From NCBI GenBank assembly GCA_045569115.1, contig JBJKZS010000028.1, forward strand, positions 1 through 11,034: a DNA stretch of 11,034 nucleotides, written 5' to 3'. Both the position numbers and the translations under genes were made by a program. The DNA is from S15-B10 sp045569115 (GTDB lineage: Bacteria; Fidelibacterota; Marinisomatia; Marinisomatales; S15-B10). How positions within the stretch are numbered: the stretch's first letter is position 1; each line of letters opens with the position of its first letter. Positions 1 to 6,353 of this stretch are shown in pieces. The notes beneath the pieces were generated by a model that did not search any database, was not told where the DNA came from, and worked only from the letters and a program-made list of their open reading frames with translations.

Positions 1-24
1 TTGCATGTGCTTCTTTTACCGATG

Positions 25-789
25 TTATGGCCATAATCCTACTAGCCCAAGAACTCTTCTAAGAGATGCCACAATTAGTACAATTGATAATAAGTAGCAT
101 ATAGTTTGATCTGAAGCATAATTAGCACCGATACGTGTACCTAAAAAGCCACCAATCATCACCACAGAAATGAATTGGATCATCAAATCAGTTTCAAGCA
201 TAGCCTGTCCAGAAAAAAAGGTGCCCGCCAAACCCGAAATTGAATTAAACAAAATAAATAATGCACAGGCAGCAGCTGTTTCTTTATTAGTCGCCCAACC
301 CTTAAGTATAAATAAAGGAGATAAAAATATACCTCCTCCAACACCCACTAGTCCAGAAACAAGACCAATCCCAGCACCACTTATTAGACAAATCATTAAA
401 GGTGGAGGTCCAGAAACTGGTCTCATATCATTAAAGGAAAATATAAGCCTAACACTTGCTATAGCGAGTGTTAAGGAAAGAAGTGTATCAAAAATCCAAT
501 CAATAACTGGTAATAAAGCTCCTAAAAATGAAAATGGTATAGAAGTCAGTGCAAAAGGCAGGATTAGTTTGAGGTTAAGGTATCCTTTTCGACCATAGTG
601 GTAGAGTCCAAAAATGACCACAATTAAGTTTAGACTAAGAGCATGGGGTTTAAGCCAAAAAGCTCCTTGATCAGCAAATACCGATAAGGAAAGGATAGCA
701 ATATAACCTGATGCACCACCATGACCTACAGAACCATATAGAAGGGCAATAATTGCAAGAGAGAAAAGGATGCCAATCTGAGCATCCAT
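25..789 (-). CDS. TauE/SafE-family membrane permease, putative sulfur-anion (sulfite) exporter
   Basis: Predicted inner-membrane protein of 254 residues, made almost entirely of hydrophobic segments (about eight helices by eye). It shows the two-repeat plan of the TauE/SafE (YfcA, DUF81) family: a glycine-rich GSVGHGGASG near residues 19-28 in the first half and the matching SGLVGVGGGIF near 145-155 in the second, each followed by a hydrophobic stretch. Characterised relatives export sulfite, sulfoacetate or related anions; the substrate here is unknown. I start it at the ATG at 789-787, one base after the moaCB stop. An in-frame ATG at 825 would add 12 polar residues read out of the end of moaCB, with no Shine-Dalgarno. 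The chosen start has only AAGGA about 13 nt upstream, so coupling to moaCB translation is likely. It is the last gene of the run within the window. Family confident; substrate and exact start less so. Confidence 0.85.
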   Translation of the reverse strand: MDAQIGILFSLAIIALLYGSVGHGGASGYIAILSLSVFADQGAFWLKPHALSLNLIVVIFGLYHYGRKGYLNLKLILPFALTSIPFSFLGALLPVIDWIFDTLLSLTLAIASVRLIFSFNDMRPVSGPPPLMICLISGAGIGLVSGLVGVGGGIFLSPLFILKGWATNKETAAACALFILFNSISGLAGTFFSGQAMLETDLMIQFISVVMIGGFLGTRIGANYASDQTICYLLSIVLIVASLRRVLGLVGLWP

Positions 790-790
790 A

Positions 791-1732
791 TTAGTGTCGA
801 TTTCCTTTCGACATTGGGAAAACATGCAAGAAACTTGGCATCAATACGGATATAGCATCCTTTGCCGCACCAGGACTTCCTGGCAGACAAATAATGAAAG
901 CATTTTCAATACTACCCACTAATAATCTAGAAAGCATTGCTGTAGCTATATTTTTTTGACCATAGCTATGTAATGCTTGTTCAACACCCTGAAGTTTTTT
1001 TGTCAGCATAGGCTCTATTGTATCAATAGTGACATCATAAGGACCTACACCTGTACCTCCAGAAGTAACAATAAGGTCAAAACCATTAGACACGAGTTCC
1101 TCTATGACTGCCTGAAGTTTTAAACTATCATCTGGAATTACTTTAGTATACTCGATCCTGCAACCATAACTACTTAACCCTTTTTTTAGGATAGGACCTG
1201 AGGAATCTTCGCTCTTTCCTTCATGAACAGATTGGGAAAGGATTAGCAAGGCTGTTTTAGGTGAAAAATCTGTATGACTATCACTTTTACCACCCCGTTT
1301 CTCAAGAAGGTGTATATCTGAAATCACCATTGATTTATCTGCTGATTTTACCATGTCATAGATTGTCAATGCTGCTACACTTACGGCCGTCAAAGCTTCC
1401 ATCTCTAATCCTGTCGACTCTTTTGTTTTGGCTATTGAATATATTTGTATACAATCTTCTTGTATTTCAAAATCTAGATTAATCCATGTAATATTCAGAG
1501 AATGACAAAGAGGAATTAAATTGGATGTTTGTTTCGCAGCTTGAATACCAGCTACTTTTGCTACCTCAAGAACACTCCCCTTTGGAAGTTTATCATTTTG
1601 AACTAATAAAATAGTTTCTTTGTTCATGCTAATCTTTCCTGAAGCGGAAGCCATTCTTCGAGATGCTGGTTTATTAGTAATATCAATCATTTTCAAATTA
1701 CCCTTTTCATCTAAATGAGAAATTTTTTTCAA
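791..1732 (-). CDS. moaCB: Bifunctional molybdenum cofactor protein MoaC-MoaB/MogA fusion
   Basis: Two-domain cytoplasmic protein of 313 residues. Residues 1-150 are MoaC (cyclic pyranopterin monophosphate synthase), which with MoaA converts GTP to cPMP. The family's catalytic lysine in KGSVLEVAK (K51), the IPLCHSL motif (H77), MEALTAVSVAALTIYD and the DMVK segment (D126, K129) are visible; the usual DMCK cysteine is valine. Residues 160-313 are a MoaB/MogA domain, expected to adenylylate molybdopterin, with SGGTG (224-228), a conserved Asp in YDVTID (D233) and LPGSPGA near the end. Family members usually have RD-T-PE at that site; here it is YD-T-ID. MoaC-MoaB fusions are known in several bacterial groups. 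I chose the TTG at 1732, because GGAGG lies five bases upstream; a TTG at 1744 has no Shine-Dalgarno. The gap after the moaA stop is one base. Confidence 0.92.
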   Translation of the reverse strand: MKKISHLDEKGNLKMIDITNKPASRRMASASGKISMNKETILLVQNDKLPKGSVLEVAKVAGIQAAKQTSNLIPLCHSLNITWINLDFEIQEDCIQIYSIAKTKESTGLEMEALTAVSVAALTIYDMVKSADKSMVISDIHLLEKRGGKSDSHTDFSPKTALLILSQSVHEGKSEDSSGPILKKGLSSYGCRIEYTKVIPDDSLKLQAVIEELVSNGFDLIVTSGGTGVGPYDVTIDTIEPMLTKKLQGVEQALHSYGQKNIATAMLSRLLVGSIENAFIICLPGSPGAAKDAISVLMPSFLHVFPMSKGNRH

Positions 1733-1733
1733 T

Positions 1734-2774
1734 TCAACCTCCAATTTGCGTCATGCTTTCCCTGTGACGTTCTTTTCCTTTTTGAGCAAACCATCCGTCC
1801 TCTGGCTTTAGTCTCATAGCTTTTCGAATTACCCGTTCAATATCCTTATCTGATCGAATACTCCTAAGAAGTTTTTTCAAGTCAAACTCTTCATCTGAAT
1901 AAAGACAGTTTCTAATTTTCCCATCCGCAGTAAGACGTATACGGTTACAATTAGAACAAAGACTTCGAGTAAATGCTGGAATAATTCCAACTTTTCCAAC
2001 ATACCCTGGAATACGAAATAACTTATGTTCCGTTGCTGTACCAGAATCCAAAACAACATTTGGAAACATAATACGAATCTCTTCCTCAATTAATTCAGCA
2101 CCGATAAATTTTCCTGTCTTCCATATCTGATGAGCATCAAAAGGCATTAATTCAATAAATCGAATAGTCAGAGGTAGTTCGCGGGTAAGTTCTATAAAAT
2201 CACCAATCTCCATATGATTAAAGTCTCTCATAGAAACCACATTTAACTTTACTGACTCAAAAGGAAGATCTAATACACGGTGAAGTCCTTTGATTACTTT
2301 CCTTAGACCCTTTCGACGAGTGATTCTTTCAAATTTTTTATGGTCAAGAGTATCAAGAGAAATATTTATTCCTTTCAATCCTGCTTCAAAAAGGGGTAAA
2401 GCTAATTCGTCCAATAACAAACCATTCGTTGTTAAATGAATTGAATCAATTCCTTTAATTTGAGAACTATAATTAATCATATCGATAATCTCTTTGTGCA
2501 AGAGAGGTTCTCCTCCAGTAAAACGAATTTTACTCACACCGTTAATTGAAAAAATTGATATCAACCTTTTTATTTCTTCGGTTCTAAGGAGCTCTTCAGA
2601 TGGTAGAAAATCTATACCCTCTTCGGGCATACAATAAACACACCTAAGATTACAACGTTCGTTAATGGCTATCCGGACATAGTTAAAGACTCTTCCGAAT
2701 TGATCGGTAATTGATGGTCTTTTACCACTGGAAGATTCCGGTATTTTATTAACAGTAGTCGATTTTTTATCCAA
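1734..2774 (-). CDS. moaA: GTP 3',8-cyclase MoaA (radical SAM, molybdenum cofactor step 1)
   Basis: MoaA converts GTP to 3',8-cyclo-7,8-dihydro-GTP in the first step of molybdopterin synthesis. The protein has 346 residues. The N-terminal radical-SAM cluster motif CxxxCxxC is C41, C45, C48 in ERCNLRCVYCMP. The SAM-binding FTGGEP is at about 85-90 and the barrel segment LTTNGLLL at about 114-121. The second, C-terminal cluster is C273, C276 and C290 (CSNC, then 13 residues, then C), with CNRIRLTADG for GTP binding. The chain ends in the essential Gly-Gly. About 20 polar residues precede the usual start of family similarity (ITDQFGR). The TTG start is set by AAGGAGG six bases upstream, and no in-frame ATG lies near it. 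It probably heads the moaA-moaCB-tauE unit, behind a structured 179-nt leader. Confidence 0.96.
   Translation of the reverse strand: MDKKSTTVNKIPESSSGKRPSITDQFGRVFNYVRIAINERCNLRCVYCMPEEGIDFLPSEELLRTEEIKRLISIFSINGVSKIRFTGGEPLLHKEIIDMINYSSQIKGIDSIHLTTNGLLLDELALPLFEAGLKGINISLDTLDHKKFERITRRKGLRKVIKGLHRVLDLPFESVKLNVVSMRDFNHMEIGDFIELTRELPLTIRFIELMPFDAHQIWKTGKFIGAELIEEEIRIMFPNVVLDSGTATEHKLFRIPGYVGKVGIIPAFTRSLCSNCNRIRLTADGKIRNCLYSDEEFDLKKLLRSIRSDKDIERVIRKAMRLKPEDGWFAQKGKERHRESMTQIGG
1738..1742 (-). promoter_or_regulatory. Ribosome binding site of moaCB inside the last codons of moaA
   Basis: GGAGG is formed by the GGA GGT codons for the C-terminal Gly-Gly of MoaA, the conserved pair that MoaA needs for activity. 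It lies five bases before the TTG at 1732, so it decides the moaCB start. The same bases therefore serve protein function and initiation of the next gene, and translation of the two genes is probably coupled. Confidence 0.7.
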
Positions 2775-2791
2775 TTGGAGCCTCCTTCCAA
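2775..2791 (-). promoter_or_regulatory. moaA Shine-Dalgarno presented in a small hairpin loop
   Basis: On the minus strand TTGGA (2791-2787) can pair with TCCAA (2779-2775), leaving the loop AGGAGGC, which holds most of the AAGGAGG Shine-Dalgarno (2787-2781). The 3' arm directly abuts the TTG start codon. The site clearly supports the chosen start. That the hairpin forms and matters is inference. Confidence 0.55.
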
Positions 2792-2953
2792 GTATATCCC
2801 AAATTCATCAGGATCGGGAGCTAGCATCGCTGTTTCCAGTGAAACCGTACCGGCCTCAGACCTTATCCAAAAACGTAAATTTGGACTTAGGTCAGTTGGC
2901 TAAGAGACTATGCCTTAAGTTAATATATAATTAGGAAGGGTAAAGCTTTTTTC
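2775..2953 (-). promoter_or_regulatory. Structured leader of moaA, candidate cis-regulatory RNA of unidentified class
   Basis: A 179-nt gap between the desulfurase stop and moaA, in a run where other junctions are 16 nt or less. The minus-strand RNA can form a long stem-loop at 2900-2853. Its core pairs GACCT (2893-2889) with AGGTC (2863-2859), then, past one A-A mismatch and a bulged G, TCCAAA with TTTGGA; an outer GCC/GGC pair flanks an AACT/TGA internal loop. A second hairpin, GTTTC-ACTG-GAAAC, is at 2845-2832, and the Shine-Dalgarno hairpin follows at 2791-2775. No T-tract follows a stem, so this does not look like a simple terminator. A -10-like TATATT lies at 2927-2922 without a convincing -35. 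Moco riboswitches precede moa genes in other bacteria, but I cannot match their conserved core here with confidence. Confidence 0.45.
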
Positions 2954-4141
2954 CTAAGCGTAATCACTCCTCGAGGTTTGGTATAAAAGTGATTTTCCCC
3001 GAAGTTCTGTCACAGCATTTATAATTTCGTCTGCTGCAATCTGCACATCTTCATCTTGATTCATGCGACCAAAAGCAATTCGAATTGATGAGTGAGCTAA
3101 CTCTTCGCTATGTCCCAATGCTTTCATTACATAACTGGGTTGAAGAGTGGCACTAGTACAAGCAGAGCCTGAGGAACAAGCAATAGATTCAAGCTTCATT
3201 AATAAAGCTTCTCCTTCTATATTTGGAAAAGAGAAATTTATATTATGAGGCAAACGATGTTCAAGACTTCCATTAATAATTGTATCGGGAATAGCATCCC
3301 TCACTTTATTAATTAATTCATCTCTCATTTCCATTAGACGTTTATTTTCTAACTTTTGATTTTCTGTAATGAGTTGAGTAGCTTTGGCAAGTCCAACAAT
3401 AAGAGGTACAGGAAGAGTTCCTGAACGCATATTCCTTTCATGTCCACCCCCAAAAATTTGAAGCTTAATCTCTACTTTAGGATTACGTTGACGCACATAT
3501 AAAAACCCAATTCCTTTAGGACCATAGATTTTATGGGCTGAAGCTGAAAGCAAGTCAATATTCATACGATCTACATCAATAGCTAATTTCCCAAATGATT
3601 GAGCTGCATCAACCATAAATCGAATGTTATTTTCTTTGCATATCTTCCCTATTTCAAGAATATTATTTATGGAACCAATTTCATTATTTGCATGCATGAT
3701 GGATATAAGGACTGTTTGTTTATTTATTGAATCATTAATCCTCTCTGGACTTACACGACCATCATTTTCAACAGGCAAAAATGTTACTTTCCAACCATTC
3801 TTTTCCATTTCAGAGCAAGTGTCAAGAACTGCTTTATGCTCAGTAACCTGAGTAATGATATGAGAACCCTTGTCCTTGTTTCTCTCACAAAACCCCTTTA
3901 TTGCAAGCGTTATTCCTTCTGTAGCACCGCTTGTAAAAACAACCTCGCGTGAACGACAGTTAAGCTCATTTGAAATTAATCTTCGGGAATTTTCTACCGC
4001 ATCTTGTGCTTCCCAACCAAAATAGTGATTTCTACTAGAAGCATTACCGAACTTATCCAAAAAATAAGGGGTCATGGCTTCAACTACGGCGGGATCAGTT
4101 GGAGTTGTTGCATTATTATCTAGATAAATCTTCTTTTTCAT
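2954..4141 (-). CDS. iscS: Cysteine desulfurase, IscS/NifS family
   Basis: PLP-dependent enzyme (395 residues) that takes sulfur from L-cysteine, releases alanine and holds the sulfur as a persulfide on an active-site cysteine. Visible marks are the N-terminal YLDNNATTPTDPAV, FTSGATEGITLAIKG, the cofactor-stacking histidine in TEHKAVL (H102), MHANNEIG, the PLP-binding lysine in SAHKIYGPKG (K204), GGGHERNMRSGT, and the mobile catalytic loop ACSSGSACTSA with C328. The long SSGSACTS loop is the IscS/NifS (class I) type rather than SufS. Its ATG overlaps the ribH stop in an ATGA. It probably serves Fe-S assembly; its place next to moaA also fits sulfur supply for MoaA clusters or molybdopterin. 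There is no iscU, iscR or sufBCD in the window, so the client is unknown and IscS versus NifS cannot be settled. Confidence 0.93.
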   Translation of the reverse strand: MKKKIYLDNNATTPTDPAVVEAMTPYFLDKFGNASSRNHYFGWEAQDAVENSRRLISNELNCRSREVVFTSGATEGITLAIKGFCERNKDKGSHIITQVTEHKAVLDTCSEMEKNGWKVTFLPVENDGRVSPERINDSINKQTVLISIMHANNEIGSINNILEIGKICKENNIRFMVDAAQSFGKLAIDVDRMNIDLLSASAHKIYGPKGIGFLYVRQRNPKVEIKLQIFGGGHERNMRSGTLPVPLIVGLAKATQLITENQKLENKRLMEMRDELINKVRDAIPDTIINGSLEHRLPHNINFSFPNIEGEALLMKLESIACSSGSACTSATLQPSYVMKALGHSEELAHSSIRIAFGRMNQDEDVQIAADEIINAVTELRGKSLLYQTSRSDYA

Positions 4142-4560
4142 TGTTTTGTATTAATCATAGATAAAGCAGCTTTTCCAGCTTCGTAACCCTTATTGCATGA
4201 CATATTTTGAATTGAAGACCGTTTCTGAGCTAATTCCAGCGTCTGACATGTAAGTACACCAAAAATAACAGGAATGTTTGATTCTAAAGTTATTTTCATA
4301 ATTCCATTAGTAACAGCTTCTGAGATATAATGATAATGATCTGTTTCTCCTTTTATCACAGCACCAAGTGTAATTACTACTTTTATTTCATCTTTAGCTG
4401 TTAAACGATGTGCAGCAGAAGGAATTTCAAATGCACCAGGTACCTTTTTAATAATCATTGATTTTTCATTGTAGCCTTTTTCAAATAAGGCTTTTTTACA
4501 TCCGGATAAAAGCCCTTCTACAATTGTTTGATTAAATTCTGAAACAATAATGCCAATCAT
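4138..4560 (-). CDS. ribH: 6,7-dimethyl-8-ribityllumazine synthase
   Basis: RibH condenses 5-amino-6-ribitylaminouracil with 3,4-dihydroxy-2-butanone 4-phosphate, the penultimate step of riboflavin synthesis. Visible motifs are SEFN (the aromatic residue that stacks on substrate, F9), VPGAFEIP (40-47), AVIKGETDHYHYI (67-79) with the catalytic histidine at H75, and GVLTCQTLELAQKR (101-114), whose terminal arginine sits where the phosphate-binding Arg is usually found. With 140 residues it is about 15 shorter than typical members, because it begins directly at the first substrate-site strand and lacks the N-terminal segment. Such short forms occur; whether the assembly is a pentamer or a 60-mer capsid cannot be told. 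The ATG overlaps the ribBA stop (ATGA), and its own stop overlaps the desulfurase start in the same way, implying translational coupling. Confidence 0.95.
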   Translation of the reverse strand: MIGIIVSEFNQTIVEGLLSGCKKALFEKGYNEKSMIIKKVPGAFEIPSAAHRLTAKDEIKVVITLGAVIKGETDHYHYISEAVTNGIMKITLESNIPVIFGVLTCQTLELAQKRSSIQNMSCNKGYEAGKAALSMINTKQ

Positions 4561-5759
4561 GATTTTTTTAGTAGATGTCCAAGTTTTTCTTTTTTTGTTG
4601 CTAAATATTCTCGGTTATTCTCATTTGCTTCAATATCCACTGGAACTCTCCCCACTATTTCAAGACCGTGACCCTCTAATCCAATAAGTTTCATTGGATT
4701 ATTAGTTAATAGAATTAATTTTCTCGCATTAAGAAAATGTAGGATTTGAGCTCCAATACCATAGTCTCTTAGGTCTGGTTCGAAACCGAGTTTCTTATTT
4801 GCCTCAACAGTATCTAGGCCCTCTTCTTGGAGCTTATAAGCTTTGATCTTATGCTTCAATCCAATCCCTCTTCCCTCTTGTTTAAGATAAACTAAAATAC
4901 CTGATCCATTTTTACTTATCTCACGAAGTGCAAAATCTAACTGCTGTCCACAGTCACATCTCTCACTATGGAAGACATCTCCTGTTAAACATTCTGAATG
5001 TACTCGAACCATCACTTTTTCATTTTTATTAATTTTTCCAAACGTTAATGCAATATGCTCATGGCCTTCAAAAACCTCCTCAAAGAGATGAAAATCAAAC
5101 TTTCCATAGGGTGTTGGGAGTTTTACTGATTCTATCTTTTTAATTAATTTTTCTGATCTCCGTCTGAAGCGAATTAGATCTGAAATAGCAAGAATTTTTA
5201 GATCATGTTTTTCTGCAAAAAGTTCTAAGTCTTTCTTTCTTGCAACTGAACCATCCTCTGCTAAAATCTCACAAATCACACCAATTGGCTTTAAGCCAGC
5301 AAGTCTAGAAAGATCCATTGAAGCTTCTGTATGACCAGCTCTTCTTAGAACACCTCCTTCATGACCAACGATTGGGAAAATATGTCCAGGTCTTACCAAA
5401 TCATCAGGGACAGAACTATTGTCAGCAATAACGCGAATAGTTTCGAATCTATCTTGAGCAGAAATCCCTGTCGAAGTATTTGCTGCTGCATCAACACTTA
5501 CAGTAAAAGCTGTTTCATGAAAACTTGTATTCTTTTTTGCCATTCGTTCCAGACTTAATGCTTGTGCACGAATTTCCGGGATCGAAACACAAATAAGGCC
5601 TCTAGCCTCACGGGCCATAAAGTTTACTGCATCAGGGGTAATCAGTTCACCCGCCATTACAAGATCACCTTCATTTTCTCGATCTTCACTATCAACAACG
5701 ATTACAAATTTCCCGTGTTTTATATCTTCTAAAACGTCACTTATAGAGTAATTAGTCAT
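4557..5759 (-). CDS. ribBA: Bifunctional DHBP synthase / GTP cyclohydrolase II
   Basis: A 400-residue fusion feeding both arms of riboflavin synthesis. Residues 1-200 are RibB (ribulose 5-phosphate to 3,4-dihydroxy-2-butanone 4-phosphate): the acidic metal and substrate loop DSEDRENEGD (23-32), RPGHIFP, and GGVLRRAGHTEA with H143. Residues about 205-400 are RibA (GTP to diaminopyrimidine, formate and pyrophosphate): HSECLTGDVFHSERCDCG gives the three zinc cysteines C257, C268 and C270; QEGRGIGL, DTVEAN and DLRDYGIGAQIL, with the conserved catalytic-region arginine, and TNNPMKL follow. Both halves look complete and active, unlike fusions in which one half has decayed. It starts inside the last eight bases of ribE and ends in an ATGA overlap with ribH. 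GTP is also the MoaA substrate, so this operon and the moa genes draw on the same precursor. Confidence 0.96.
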   Translation of the reverse strand: MTNYSISDVLEDIKHGKFVIVVDSEDRENEGDLVMAGELITPDAVNFMAREARGLICVSIPEIRAQALSLERMAKKNTSFHETAFTVSVDAAANTSTGISAQDRFETIRVIADNSSVPDDLVRPGHIFPIVGHEGGVLRRAGHTEASMDLSRLAGLKPIGVICEILAEDGSVARKKDLELFAEKHDLKILAISDLIRFRRRSEKLIKKIESVKLPTPYGKFDFHLFEEVFEGHEHIALTFGKINKNEKVMVRVHSECLTGDVFHSERCDCGQQLDFALREISKNGSGILVYLKQEGRGIGLKHKIKAYKLQEEGLDTVEANKKLGFEPDLRDYGIGAQILHFLNARKLILLTNNPMKLIGLEGHGLEIVGRVPVDIEANENNREYLATKKEKLGHLLKKS

Positions 5760-6351
5760 TTCCTTTATTTCCCAAAAGCTTTTCTAAATGTTTGGCAATC
5801 ATATCCACTTCTATATTGACTTCATCTCCTTCTGAAAGGTTTTGCAAGGTAGTAATATTTAAAGTTTTTGGTATAAGGCACACTTTAAAACCATTCTTTG
5901 ACATTCCAGCTACTGTTAAACTTGTACCATCTATAGTAATCGAACCTTTTTCAATCACATATTTAGAAAAATAATTATCTAACGAAAATTCAACATCCCA
6001 ACTGTCTCCCAATACTTGAATTGACTTTACAACTGAAACTCCATCTATATGGCCTTGAACTAGATGTCCACCAAGTCGATCAGAAAAAGATAATGCTCTT
6101 TCGAGATTTACAATAGAACCAGATACCCAATTTTTTGCAGTTGAACGCTTAATTGTTTCTGAAGTAAGGTCAACCCAAAAAGAGTCGGCATCAATTTTTA
6201 CTACTGTTAAACATATACCTGATACTGACACACTTTCACCAATTTTAAGCCCTGACAATACATTCTCACAATATACACATATAGATAGAATGCCATTTTT
6301 CCCTATAACATTTCCTATCTTACCTGTTTCTTCAATTAAACCTGTGAACAT
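5752..6351 (-). CDS. ribE: Riboflavin synthase, alpha chain
   Basis: RibE performs the dismutation of two 6,7-dimethyl-8-ribityllumazine molecules to riboflavin plus diaminouracil, using the product of RibH. The 199 residues split into two lumazine-binding repeats. The first opens with the diagnostic MFTGLIEE and contains GESVSVSGICLTV (38-50), and it ends near NLERAL (82-87). The second holds GGHLVQGHIDG (94-104), KGSITIDGTSLTV (135-147) and IPKTLNITTL (160-169). The length is near normal. The ATG lies two bases after the ribD stop, and the 3' end overlaps ribBA by eight bases. The order ribD-ribE-ribBA-ribH matches the Bacillus-type riboflavin operon. Confidence 0.96.
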   Translation of the reverse strand: MFTGLIEETGKIGNVIGKNGILSICVYCENVLSGLKIGESVSVSGICLTVVKIDADSFWVDLTSETIKRSTAKNWVSGSIVNLERALSFSDRLGGHLVQGHIDGVSVVKSIQVLGDSWDVEFSLDNYFSKYVIEKGSITIDGTSLTVAGMSKNGFKVCLIPKTLNITTLQNLSEGDEVNIEVDMIAKHLEKLLGNKGND

Positions 6352-6353
6352 TC

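Noticed and set aside
1..24. Possible start of a further minus-strand gene at the ATG at 6-4
   Set aside because: An ATG with AGAAG upstream is present, but only two codons are inside the window, so no gene can be supported.
170..598. 142-codon open frame on the plus strand
   Set aside because: It lies wholly antisense to the TauE/SafE gene, has no Shine-Dalgarno and no recognisable motif; its composition is what the complement of a membrane-protein gene gives.
1261..1482. Plus-strand frame opposite moaCB
   Set aside because: Antisense to the MoaC domain, no motif or ribosome binding site. The frames at 3624-3851, 5361-5558 and 5792-5974 are rejected for the same reason against the desulfurase, ribBA and ribE.
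1877..2089. 70-codon minus-strand frame inside moaA
   Set aside because: It is in another frame of a clearly conserved gene, over the second Fe-S cluster region; a shadow frame.
2885..2900. B12-box-like string AGCCAACTGACCT in the moaA leader
   Set aside because: It resembles the cobalamin box at only part of its positions and the rest of the cobalamin riboswitch core is missing; the bases are better explained as one side of the 2853-2900 stem.
2775..2900. tRNA or other standard structural RNA in the moaA leader
   Set aside because: No acceptor-stem/T-loop arrangement (no GTTCRA-type loop), and no signature of SRP RNA, RNase P RNA or tmRNA on either strand.
2853..2900. Rho-independent terminator after the desulfurase gene
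   Set aside because: The stem is strong enough, but no run of T follows it on the minus strand and none follows on the plus strand either.
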